Source: an uncultured Desulfobacterales bacterium (lineage in GTDB: Bacteria > Desulfobacterota > Desulfobacteria > Desulfobacterales > G020354645). Taken from it: a stretch of 6,898 nt of DNA. The notes below the pieces were generated by a model. The model was not told where the DNA came from. It saw only the letters and a program-made list of their open reading frames with translations, and did no database searches. The DNA is taken from contig CAMYNZ010000203.1 of the NCBI GenBank assembly GCA_947259865.1, positions 1-6,898 of the forward strand, read 5' to 3'. A program made the position numbers and the translations under genes. How positions within the stretch are numbered: position 1 is the stretch's first letter; the number at the start of each line of letters is the position of its first letter. Below are positions 1 to 6,569 of the stretch, piece by piece.

Positions 1-72
1 TTTCAGGATCGGCTCAGAACTTTATATGAGAATCTTTTATTTGCGGGGCAAACGCCAACAAAAAACAAGTTA

Positions 73-1365
73 TTATCTGTATCCCATTTTTTGCAGGGCT
101 ACTTTGGCTTCGCCAACGACATAAAGTGAGCCCGCGATGCAGACGGCATCCCGGGGTCCTGCGTTGGTAATGGCGTGTTGGACAGACTTCTCAACCGTAG
201 GGATTATCGTAACCTCTGGAGCCAGACCTTTGGTCGCGATGTTTAGGGTTTGGGTGGGCAGGCCCCGATCGATTTTGGGCCGGGTAAGGATAACCCGTTT
301 TGCAATCGGGATAAGCGATCGGAGTATGGCTTTGTATGGTTTGTCATCCAGCATACCGATCACCAGGGTTATAGCTTTATGTCCCAAATTGCTGGATAAA
401 TATTTGGCCAGGTTGCGGGCTGCTGTTAAGTTATGGGCACCGTCCAGAAGAATGAAAGGGTCTCGCGATACGATCTCCAGTCTCCCGGGCCATTGCATTT
501 TCGCCAGACCGGTTCGGATACTATTCACCGGAAGATCAATCTTTTTTCGGTTTAAAATCTCGCAGGCAGCCAGTGCCAGGGCAGCATTTTGGACCTGGTG
601 GCTGCCCAGCAAACCGGTTTTCAGCTCTCTCCAGATATGGTCGATTCCATAATAATTAAAGGCTCCGGATGACTGACGCCTGACCCTGAAATCTTTTCCC
701 AGGCGATATACAGGGGCTGATTTTCGCCCGGCCGCATTGTCAATCACCGCTATGGCCTGCTTTTTACGAACACCCGTGACAACCGGTGTGCGCCTTTTGA
801 TAATGCCGGCCTTTTCGCCTGCAATCATGGGAATCGTATTTCCCAGATACTCTTTGTGTTCAACGGATATATTGGTGATAATTGAGAGTGCCGGGTTTAT
901 TATATTGGTAGCATCCAGACGCCCACCCATGCCGGTTTCGATTACAGCCCAATCAACTTTCTGGCGACCGAATTCATACAGCGCCATTGCAGTCGAAAAC
1001 TCAAAAAAAGTCGGTTCCCGCTTTCCGTGATGCACCTTTTTGACCGCGCTGTAGGCCGCCACGACATCCTGGTTGGGAATTGCGCGATTGTTTATGGTGA
1101 TTCTTTCATTGAATCGCACCAGATGCGGTGACGTATAGAGTCCGGTCTTGTAGCCCGCAAAATTCAGAATCGAAGCCAGAGCCGAAGCCACCGATCCTTT
1201 TCCGTTTGTACCGGCTATATGGATACAGGCATAGGTCTCCTGGGGATTGCCCAGACCGTTAAGAATCTTTTTTATGGTTGCCAGGCCGAGTTTAATCCCG
1301 AATCTTCGCAGACCGTACATGGTCTGCAGACACTGTTTATAACTGATTTCAGGTGCCATTTTCAT
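73..1365 (-). CDS. folC: Bifunctional dihydrofolate synthase / folylpolyglutamate synthase
   Basis: Mur-ligase-family cytosolic enzyme that uses ATP to add glutamate to dihydropteroate and to tetrahydrofolates, making and retaining folate cofactors. At 430 aa it is full length (the E. coli enzyme is about 420). Visible motifs: N-terminal SYKQCLQTMYGLRRFGIKLGL (residues 8-28), P-loop HIAGTNGKGSV (49-59), TSPHLVRFNERI (78-89), ETGMGGRLDATN (143-154), EYLGNT and EKAGIIK (172-190, including the Lys that is carbamylated in this family), SHQVQNA (255-261), LLDGAHN (306-312) and GSLYVVGE (412-419). The start is taken as ATG at 1365; an in-frame ATG two codons later is equally possible. Neither has a Shine-Dalgarno sequence, because the upstream bases are the U-tract of the rpsU terminator. 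The gene lies 56 bp downstream of rpsU on the same strand. Whether both synthase activities are present cannot be read from the sequence; the bifunctional form is the bacterial norm. Confidence 0.96.
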   Translation of the reverse strand: MKMAPEISYKQCLQTMYGLRRFGIKLGLATIKKILNGLGNPQETYACIHIAGTNGKGSVASALASILNFAGYKTGLYTSPHLVRFNERITINNRAIPNQDVVAAYSAVKKVHHGKREPTFFEFSTAMALYEFGRQKVDWAVIETGMGGRLDATNIINPALSIITNISVEHKEYLGNTIPMIAGEKAGIIKRRTPVVTGVRKKQAIAVIDNAAGRKSAPVYRLGKDFRVRRQSSGAFNYYGIDHIWRELKTGLLGSHQVQNAALALAACEILNRKKIDLPVNSIRTGLAKMQWPGRLEIVSRDPFILLDGAHNLTAARNLAKYLSSNLGHKAITLVIGMLDDKPYKAILRSLIPIAKRVILTRPKIDRGLPTQTLNIATKGLAPEVTIIPTVEKSVQHAITNAGPRDAVCIAGSLYVVGEAKVALQKMGYR

Positions 1366-1400
1366 AAAAAACCCGGCAGAGTATTATTCATGCCGGGTTT
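1366..1400 (-). terminator. Intrinsic terminator after rpsU, abutting the folC start codon
   Basis: On the minus strand AAACCCGGCA (1400-1391) pairs perfectly with TGCCGGGTTT (1378-1369), a 10-bp stem with a 12-nt loop. Three more T residues follow, so the U-run is six bases counting the stem, and it ends immediately before the folC ATG at 1365. The stem begins 21 nt after the rpsU stop codon. It should end most rpsU transcripts, with folC served by read-through or by another promoter. The opposite strand reads TTTCTTT after the stem, so weak activity in that direction is possible. Confidence 0.85.
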
Positions 1401-1421
1401 CTTTGTCGATGCTGTGCGTGG

Positions 1422-1631
1422 TTATCTTCTGTACCTGTTTTTTCGTGCGGCCGCGAGCCTGTCTCTTCTCAGCGCTTCACGCTGTTTGCGGCGTCTGAAT
1501 TCACTAGGTTTTTCATAGCTTTTTTTTAATTTCAGACGCTTGAAAAGACCGTCGTTTTGGATTTTCTTTTTCAAAATCCGCATTGCCTTTTCGATGTCGT
1601 TATCATAAACTTTAACCGCTATTTCCTTCAA
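1422..1631 (-). CDS. rpsU: 30S ribosomal protein S21
   Basis: Small, very basic protein of the 30S subunit platform near the anti-Shine-Dalgarno end of 16S rRNA, needed for efficient initiation. The sequence shows the S21 pattern: a short N-terminal strand (EIAVKVYDND), a helix EKAMRILKKKIQNDGL, the hallmark YEKPSEFRRRKQREALRR, and an Arg/Lys-rich tail ending RYRR. The start is chosen as TTG at 1631, giving 69 aa (E. coli S21 is 71), because AGAGGGGG lies 8 nt upstream and the product then begins where the family begins. An in-frame ATG at 1655 would add eight residues but has no ribosome binding site and would place that purine run inside the coding region. A strong terminator follows, then folC. 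Identity is secure; only the start is debatable. Confidence 0.95.
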   Translation of the reverse strand: MKEIAVKVYDNDIEKAMRILKKKIQNDGLFKRLKLKKSYEKPSEFRRRKQREALRRDRLAAARKNRYRR

Positions 1632-1639
1632 ATATTTCG

Positions 1640-1646
1640 CCCCCTC
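1640..1646 (-). promoter_or_regulatory. Shine-Dalgarno site that decides the rpsU TTG start
   Basis: On the minus strand GAGGGGG stands 8 nt before TTG at 1631. The upstream candidate ATG at 1655 is preceded only by AT-rich sequence without purine-run complementarity to 16S rRNA. Confidence 0.6.
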
Positions 1647-1718
1647 TTTTCCCATCAGAATTATAGTTAAATCTAAAAATTTCCGATGGTTATTTTTCCG
1701 TTAAGACTAAAACGATTA

Positions 1719-1747
1719 CATATAACGGATTATTGCCTGGTTGGCAA
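1719..1747 (-). promoter_or_regulatory. Sigma70-like promoter for rpsU
   Basis: On the minus strand TTGCCA (1747-1742, 5 of 6 consensus bases) is followed after 17 bp by TATATG (1724-1719, 4 of 6). Transcription would begin near 1712, giving a leader of about 80 nt before the TTG start. The -35 box overlaps a small dyad, TTGCC/GGCAA with a 5-nt loop (1733-1747), that could bind a regulator or be chance. Prediction from consensus only. Confidence 0.5.
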
Positions 1748-1797
1748 GCAATTTATGACATTTTTTTATAAAGTCAAAAAAATAATGTTAAATGACA

Positions 1798-1902
1798 GTT
1801 TTAGGTTTTAAGTGTTAGGTTTTAAGTAAATATTATAACCAAAACTTTAAGTGTTTGTTATTATATTAAAAAAACATATCTTAAAACCTAAAACTTAAAA
1901 CT
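1798..1902. repeat. AT-rich inverted and direct repeat between rpsU and adk
   Basis: GTTTTAGGTTTTAAG at 1798-1812 is the exact reverse complement of CTTAAAACCTAAAAC at 1880-1894, a 15-bp perfect inverted repeat around 67 nt. The left arm is partly repeated in tandem: TTAGGTTTTAAGT occurs at 1801-1813 and again at 1815-1827. The right arm continues with a further TTAAAACT (1895-1902). No coding potential is visible. It sits just upstream of the adk -35 box and may be a degenerate copy of a dispersed intergenic repeat. Confidence 0.7.
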
Positions 1903-1918
1903 AAATTCATGTATTATC

Positions 1919-1947
1919 TTGACACCTGTTGCCCTTCAGTCCATATT
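1919..1947 (+). promoter_or_regulatory. Sigma70-like promoter for adk
   Basis: A perfect TTGACA (1919-1924) is followed after 17 bp by CATATT (1942-1947, 4 of 6 consensus bases). Initiation near 1954 would give a leader of about 47 nt ending in the strong adk ribosome binding site. The position relative to adk and the exact spacing make this the best plus-strand promoter candidate in the gap. Confidence 0.6.
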
Positions 1948-1967
1948 CTGCCCACGAAAATCAATAA

Positions 1968-2735
<768 letters not shown>

Positions 2736-2739
2736 GTGA

Positions 2740-2989
2740 ACTAAAGTTAAAAGTGATCTAAAGTGCCTAAAGCCTACCCTGGTGTGACCTGTTTATATAT
2801 TGATTTGGGCTCTGTATGATTAAAAACTTGGCCTATTGCGCAAAATGAATCGGTAATCGGTCTGGGCCAGGGTTAATGAGTTCTGTCATTTGATTTTTAA
2901 AAGATGTCGCGACACGCGGCGCAAGCGCCTGCGCTGCGCGAGCAACTCCTTAACTTTAGACACTTCGAACTTTAGTGCATTTTAGGCAC
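2740..2989. repeat. Nested inverted-repeat element between the convergent adk and cca genes
   Basis: The left arm 2740-2764 (ACTAAAGTTAAAAGTGATCTAAAGT) matches the reverse complement of 2953-2976 with a few mismatches and one gap. GTGCCTAAA (2763-2771) is mirrored by TTTAGGCAC (2981-2989). Inside lies a second pair, ACCCTGG (2776-2782) and CCAGGGT (2867-2873), plus a tandem AATCGGT AATCGGT-like stretch near 2848-2861. The right side holds a GC-rich island. The element ends at the base before the cca stop codon. No transposase or open frame of interest lies inside, so it could be a MITE-like or decayed non-autonomous element, or a dyad that stops convergent transcription. Confidence 0.6.
2905..2942. 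repeat. GC-rich palindromic island
   Basis: TGTCGCGACA (2905-2914) is a perfect 10-bp palindrome. It is followed by overlapping stems, GGCG-CAAG-CGCC (2918-2929) and GCGCA/TGCGC around AGCGCC (2920-2935). The block is almost entirely G and C inside an AT-rich spacer, so it should fold strongly on either strand. It lies inside the larger nested element. Confidence 0.6.
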
Positions 2990-4378
2990 TTACTTTTTGT
3001 TGTGAGCCAAAAAATCTCTGACCCAGGCTTGTGCCTCGGCCCTGTTATGCATGCTGCCCGACAGCCGCGCTTCCTCAACCCTTGTCAGGATTTTTTTAAA
3101 CAGTGGCGATGGTTTAAGGCCGAAGGTGTTAATCAAATCTTTACCGCTCATAAGGGGCGGATGCTCCTTTTGGGATTTATAATCCGAGTAATAGTATGTG
3201 ATCATTTTTCGGGCAAATTCTATGAAGTCTGCGTTTCTCTCATCTTTTTCATCCCCTTTGCCTTTGATATCCACCAGTGCATGCAACCACAAATCCGGTG
3301 TTCTGGAGCCGCATTTCATAAAGAAACGGGTGATCGCCCTGGGTGCGATGCTTTTATCTTGTTGGGCGATGTATAAAAAAAGAGGCCGGATGTGATTCCG
3401 AATGATAAAATCCGTATAGTCTGCCGCCTGATTTGATAATTTCAGTCGCTGATTAATCTTAATCGCCATATCCGCGCTTTTTTTCCCGTGGCCGTAAAAA
3501 TGTACGCGGCCTTGCCGGTCCAGCGTTTTAGCGGCTGGTTTACCGATATCGTGCAATAACACGCAATATTTCAACAACCCGGCGCGGCCTTTTCGAGCCC
3601 AGTTATCTTGCAGATACCCTAAATCCGGGAAATAGTCGGCCGGGTTTTCTAAAATTTTTTCAAGATGGTAAAAGGCCTTAAAAGTATGTTCAAAAACATC
3701 AAAGCGATGGTATCGGTTTTGAGTGCATCCCTTCAGGGATGACAGTTCGGGTAAGACGGCAAAAAGCAATCGGCTGTCTGCCATCTGTAAAATATAGCCA
3801 TGGGAAATCGAAGTCTCCAGAATTTTGAACAGCTCGGTTCTGATACGTTCGCCCGCAGAATTTGAAATAAGTCCGGCATCCGCCTTGATTGCTGCAACTG
3901 TTCGGGGTTCGATTATAAATCCGAATGCCGCACCCATGCGGTAGGCCCGGATCAATCGCACCGGATCCCGCTCAAATACCGATCGAGATACCATGCGTAT
4001 TCTTTGGTTCTTTAGATCCTGCCTTCCTCCCACACAATCGATGATCGCTTTGGTAGAGATATCGTAGGCCATGGCATTGATTGTAAAATCTCTGCGCTTC
4101 AAATCCTCTTCAATGGTGACGCCGTTAACCGGAGTGATGTCCAATATCATTTTATCCACGACCACCCGATAGACCCCTTGTTCCCGCTTTCCCATTTCAA
4201 CCCAGTGGCCGTTGGTTGCCGTTGCCAGGCGTTTGGCAAATTTTTCGGCATCGCCGAAAACGGCCACGTCAAAATCAAAAGGGGTGCGCCCCAGCAATCG
4301 ATCCCTGACCGATCCGCCTACGATATAGGCGCCTTTCCACAGGCTTTTGTTAAATATTTCCGTATCAAAAGGATTCAT
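2990..4378 (-). CDS. cca: Class II tRNA nucleotidyltransferase / poly(A) polymerase family protein with HD domain, probable CCA-adding enzyme
   Basis: Predicted cytosolic enzyme that builds or repairs the 3' CCA end of tRNAs from CTP and ATP without a nucleic-acid template. The head domain has GGSVRD (21-26), catalytic aspartates in DFDVAV (Asp35, Asp37), RRDFTINAMA (95-104) and motif D RDPVRLIRAYR (137-147). An HD phosphohydrolase domain follows (about 224-340) with FEHTF (His231), LLHDIGKP (His276-Asp277) and RNHIRP (His329). A C-terminal PLMSGKDLI...SGSMHNRAEAQAWV segment (408-453) is typical of HD-bearing members. At 462 aa it is full length. The ATG at 4378 is used because an in-frame TAG lies three codons upstream; the ribosome binding site is weak. 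Motif D has Arg137-Asp138 where the usual template motif is Glu-Asp, so CCA-adding, A-adding or poly(A) activity cannot be separated by sequence alone. It converges with adk. Confidence 0.9.
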   Translation of the reverse strand: MNPFDTEIFNKSLWKGAYIVGGSVRDRLLGRTPFDFDVAVFGDAEKFAKRLATATNGHWVEMGKREQGVYRVVVDKMILDITPVNGVTIEEDLKRRDFTINAMAYDISTKAIIDCVGGRQDLKNQRIRMVSRSVFERDPVRLIRAYRMGAAFGFIIEPRTVAAIKADAGLISNSAGERIRTELFKILETSISHGYILQMADSRLLFAVLPELSSLKGCTQNRYHRFDVFEHTFKAFYHLEKILENPADYFPDLGYLQDNWARKGRAGLLKYCVLLHDIGKPAAKTLDRQGRVHFYGHGKKSADMAIKINQRLKLSNQAADYTDFIIRNHIRPLFLYIAQQDKSIAPRAITRFFMKCGSRTPDLWLHALVDIKGKGDEKDERNADFIEFARKMITYYYSDYKSQKEHPPLMSGKDLINTFGLKPSPLFKKILTRVEEARLSGSMHNRAEAQAWVRDFLAHNKK

Positions 4379-4432
4379 ATCCGGCTATTAATCCGAGCAC
4401 ATAGAATAATTTTTTCTTAACTTAATTTTATT

Positions 4433-4470
4433 AACATTCAATAATGTTGAAGGGCAATAAATTTACTCAA
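4433..4470 (-). promoter_or_regulatory. Possible promoter and small dyad upstream of cca
   Basis: On the minus strand TTGAGT (4470-4465) and CATTAT (4446-4441) are 18 bp apart, each matching 4 of 6 consensus bases. The -10 box overlaps a 6-bp dyad, AACATT-CAAT-AATGTT (4433-4448), which could be an operator or a chance AT-rich hairpin. The resulting leader would be about 55 nt. Weak prediction. Confidence 0.25.
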
Positions 4471-4485
4471 AGAAGCCAAAAACGC

Positions 4486-4518
4486 TTGACAGATCGACGA
4501 TCTTGGTATATTTATATA
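4486..4518 (+). promoter_or_regulatory. Sigma70-like promoter reading toward rho, with a dyad in the spacer
   Basis: A perfect TTGACA (4486-4491) precedes a TA-rich -10 zone. TATATT (4507-4512, 5 of 6) lies 15 bp away and TATTTA (4509-4514, 3 of 6) lies 17 bp away, so the exact -10 is uncertain. The spacer contains a perfect dyad, AGATCG-A-CGATCT (4491-4503), the classic position for a repressor operator. Transcription would start near 4520 and run toward rho, 550 bp downstream. Confidence 0.5.
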
Positions 4519-4724
4519 TTTCACATTCATTATGTCTTAGGCATAAAACCCGCCAATTGGTGAGGATACCCTATTTCTTCTAATATAAACACTTAGCACT
4601 CATATTCCTCCATGTTTACCGACATGTCCAGTCCGTAATTACCTATGTAGGGATACTATATAAAAAAAAGTTGCAAATTATACATCCAGTATCCGTTCAG
4701 TATGGATAGGCTCGGATAACACGT

Positions 4725-4754
4725 CCGTAAGCCCTGATTTTACGGCAGCTTTTT
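4725..4754 (+). terminator. Weak terminator-like hairpin in the rho upstream region
   Basis: CCGTAA (4725-4730) pairs with TTACGG (4740-4745) around a 9-nt loop, and TTTTT (4750-4754) follows after four bases. The stem is short and the T-run is displaced, so it would be at best a weak terminator or attenuator of a transcript started near 4520. Confidence 0.25.
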
Positions 4755-4852
4755 GCGACAAATCGTCCGGAATGAAAAAGGCCTGTAAAGGTTTAATCTA
4801 TACCGTAACTGAAAATATTGCCTGCCAAACAAACCGGTACCAAAAAAGAAAA

Positions 4853-4990
4853 ATTGAAGATCGAAGATTGTCAATTGACGATTTGTGGATGTCGCTCCGC
4901 TCCGCTGTTTTGATAAAATGAATTTACAATCGAAAGCATTCCTAAAATCATCAATCTTCAATCGAAAACAGTCAATTATTTGGAGATTGA
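4853..4990. repeat. Intergenic repeat element with inverted GATTGAAGAT-type arms
   Basis: ATTGAAGAT (4853-4861) is mirrored exactly by ATCTTCAAT (4954-4962), and GAAGATTG (4863-4870) by CAATCTTC (4952-4959). GTCAATTGAC (4870-4879) is a perfect palindrome, and GTCAATT recurs at 4971-4977. The centre has a CTCCG doublet (CGCTCCGCTCCGCT, 4893-4906) in otherwise AT-rich DNA. Open frames crossing it on either strand read as low-complexity translations of the repeat words. It is best regarded as a copy of a dispersed non-coding repeat; copy number cannot be judged here. Confidence 0.55.
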
Positions 4991-5069
4991 ATAAAATACC
5001 CAAAAAAATATTTTACCACAATAAGCAAAGAAACATTAATTAAGGAAATAAATAGGGGGTATATGTTTT

Positions 5070-6317
5070 ATGAACATAGCTGAACTTAAAGAACAGAAAA
5101 TCAGCGATTTGACGAAAATGGCCAAGGAGTACAAAATCGAAGGTGCCGCAGGGATGCGCAAGCAGGAGCTCATGTTTGCGTTGCTCCAAAGACAGATTGA
5201 AAAAAACGGTATGATATTTGGAGAAGGAACCCTGGAGATTCTCCCGGACGGATTTGGTTTTCTGCGATCGCCGGATTCCAACTACTTGCCCGGCCCTGAC
5301 GATATCTACGTGTCACCCTCCCAGATTCGCCGCTTTAACCTGAGAACCGGTGATACGGTTTCCGGTCAAATCCGGCAGCCTAAAGAGTCGGAGCGCTATT
5401 TTGCGTTGCTGAAGGTTGAGGCAGTGAATTTTGAAGATCCTGAGATCGCACGGGATAAAATACTGTTCGATAACCTCACCCCCCTCTACCCCAATCGCAA
5501 AACTAATTTAGAGACCGATTCCGACAACTTCTCCACCAGAATAATGGATCTAATGATTCCCATTGGTTTTGGTCAGAGAGGATTGATCGTATCGCCCCCC
5601 CGGTCGGGCAAGACCATGCTGCTGCAGCATATTGCAAATTCAATAATCAAAAGCCACACCGACGTTGTGGCTTTTGTTTTGCTCATCGATGAACGACCGG
5701 AAGAAGTCACTGACATGGAGCGCACGGTTGATGCCGAAGTAATCAGCTCCACTTTTGATGAACCCTCTGAAAGGCATGTTCAAGTTGCCGAGATGGTTAT
5801 CGAAAAGGCCAAAAGATTGGTTGAGCACAAAAAAGACGTGGTAATCCTATTGGATAGTATCACCCGACTTGCGCGTGCTTATAATTCCGTGATGCCTCCC
5901 AGCGGTAAGATCCTTTCCGGCGGGGTGGATTCGAACGCCCTGCAGCGCCCCAAGCGGTTTTTCGGTGCTGCCCGAAATATCGAAGAAGGCGGAAGCCTGA
6001 CAATTATTGCAACTGCCCTGATTGATACCGGCAGCCGGATGGATGAAGTCATATTTGAAGAATTTAAAGGCACCGGTAATTTGGAAATTCAGCTGGATCG
6101 ACGTCTGGCCGATAAACGCGTGTTTCCGGCCATTGATATAAAGCGGTCGGGTACCCGCAAAGAAGAACTGCTGATGGAAGAGGGTATCCTCAATCGGGTG
6201 TGGATCCTCAGAAAACTTCTGACCTCTTTGAATACAGTTGACAGTATGGAATTTATGCTTGAAAAAATGAACGGAACAAAAGATAATAAAGCGTTTTTGG
6301 ATTCAATGAATGCTTGA
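5070..6317 (+). CDS. rho: Transcription termination factor Rho
   Basis: Hexameric RNA-dependent ATPase/helicase that loads on untranslated C-rich RNA and releases RNA polymerase. At 415 aa it is compact (E. coli 419), without the long N-terminal insertions of some phyla. Order of parts: N-terminal helical domain (1-45), cold-shock-like RNA-binding domain with DGFGFLR (60-66) and [13 protein letters not shown] (77-89), Walker A PPRSGKT (176-182), [10 protein letters not shown] with Glu208 and Arg209 (E. coli Glu211 and Arg212), Walker [11 protein letters not shown] (257-266), Q-loop [14 protein letters not shown] (278-291) and R-loop DTGSRMDE (319-326). Arg178 and Arg323 stand where E. coli has Lys181 and Lys326, conservative changes. 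AGGGGGT (5054-5060) lies 9 nt before the ATG; an out-of-frame ATG at 5063 is too close to it. The next gene, rpmE, follows after 27 bp. Confidence 0.99.
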   Translation: MNIAELKEQKISDLTKMAKEYKIEGAAGMRKQELMFALLQRQIEKNGMIFGEGTLEILPDGFGFLRSPDSNYLPGPDDIYVSPSQIRRFNLRTGDTVSGQIRQPKESERYFALLKVEAVNFEDPEIARDKILFDNLTPLYPNRKTNLETDSDNFSTRIMDLMIPIGFGQRGLIVSPPRSGKTMLLQHIANSIIKSHTDVVAFVLLIDERPEEVTDMERTVDAEVISSTFDEPSERHVQVAEMVIEKAKRLVEHKKDVVILLDSITRLARAYNSVMPPSGKILSGGVDSNALQRPKRFFGAARNIEEGGSLTIIATALIDTGSRMDEVIFEEFKGTGNLEIQLDRRLADKRVFPAIDIKRSGTRKEELLMEEGILNRVWILRKLLTSLNTVDSMEFMLEKMNGTKDNKAFLDSMNA

Positions 6318-6344
6318 TATTATTGATAGGAGGTTGAAATTACA

Positions 6345-6569
6345 ATGAAAAATGACATTCATCCCAAGTATCACGAAACCACCATTCGGTGTGCCTGCGG
6401 CAATACCATCGAGGTCGGTTCAACCAAAAAAGACATCCGAGTTGAAATCTGTTCGTCCTGTCATCCTTTTTTTACAGGCAAACAAAAATTGATTGATACT
6501 GCGGGCCGCATTGAGCGCTTCCGTAGAAAATATGAAAAATTTCAGAAACAGGAAACCACATCGCAATAG
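6345..6569 (+). CDS. rpmE: 50S ribosomal protein L31
   Basis: Small protein of the large subunit at the inter-subunit bridge near the central protuberance. At 74 aa it matches the family (E. coli 70). The N-terminal [20 protein letters not shown] and the pattern CxC...[13 protein letters not shown] are diagnostic. Cys16, Cys18, Cys36 and Cys39 form the complete zinc site, so this is the zinc-containing type, not the cysteine-free paralog made under zinc limitation. AGGAGG (6328-6333) lies 11 nt before the ATG. It is 27 bp behind rho on the same strand, with no terminator between, so the two are probably cotranscribed. The usual companion prfA is not seen downstream. The frame stays open for 64 codons after the TAG stop. 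Confidence 0.98.
   Translation: MKNDIHPKYHETTIRCACGNTIEVGSTKKDIRVEICSSCHPFFTGKQKLIDTAGRIERFRRKYEKFQKQETTSQ

Larger units (their letters stand above)
4519..5069 (+). other. Gene-free region / candidate long leader of rho
   Basis: No reliable coding sequence is seen in this stretch. If the TTGACA promoter at 4486 is used, it forms a leader of about 550 nt for rho, whose mRNA is also preceded by a long regulated leader in E. coli. Visible elements are the palindrome CCAATTGG (4553-4560), a 5-bp hairpin CATGT/ACATG (4611-4626), two GGATAC boxes (4564-4569, 4651-4656), TATCC/GGATA (4690-4708) and the CCGTAA/TTACGG hairpin (4725-4745). The second half is an intergenic repeat. A weak alternative promoter (TTGAAT 4987-4992, TATTTT 5009-5014) lies close to rho. 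The region may instead contain a separate small RNA or simply decayed DNA. Confidence 0.35.

Noticed and set aside
20..60. TTTGC-CCC-GCAAA hairpin downstream of folC as a terminator
   Set aside because: The stem is only 5 bp with a 3-nt loop and no proper T-run follows.
137..1518. Plus-strand open frames of 97-171 codons across folC and rpsU
   Set aside because: They lie antisense to two well-supported genes, lack domain signatures, and are explained as shadows of those genes.
2900..2990. CRISPR-like or attachment-site interpretation of the repeats near cca
   Set aside because: The repeats are inverted and irregular with no regular spacers, and no integrase, cas gene or tRNA target is present in the window.
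2975..3395. Plus-strand frames of 65 and 133 codons opposite the 3' part of cca
   Set aside because: Antisense to a gene with clear motifs; composition is biased and no domain is visible.
4590..4670. Possible rubredoxin remnant on the minus strand (MEEYEC followed by a stop)
   Set aside because: Only six residues resemble a rubredoxin N-terminus and no CxxC partner pattern follows, so chance is the simpler explanation.
4772..4921. A 49-codon plus-strand frame starting MKKACKG in the rho upstream region
   Set aside because: The second half (KRKIEDRRLSIDDL) simply translates the repeat words, no Shine-Dalgarno site precedes it, and no family is recognisable.
4740..5003. An 87-codon minus-strand open frame between cca and rho
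   Set aside because: Its product is a low-complexity translation of the intergenic repeat (Phe/Arg/Leu-rich), has no recognisable domain and no convincing ribosome binding site.
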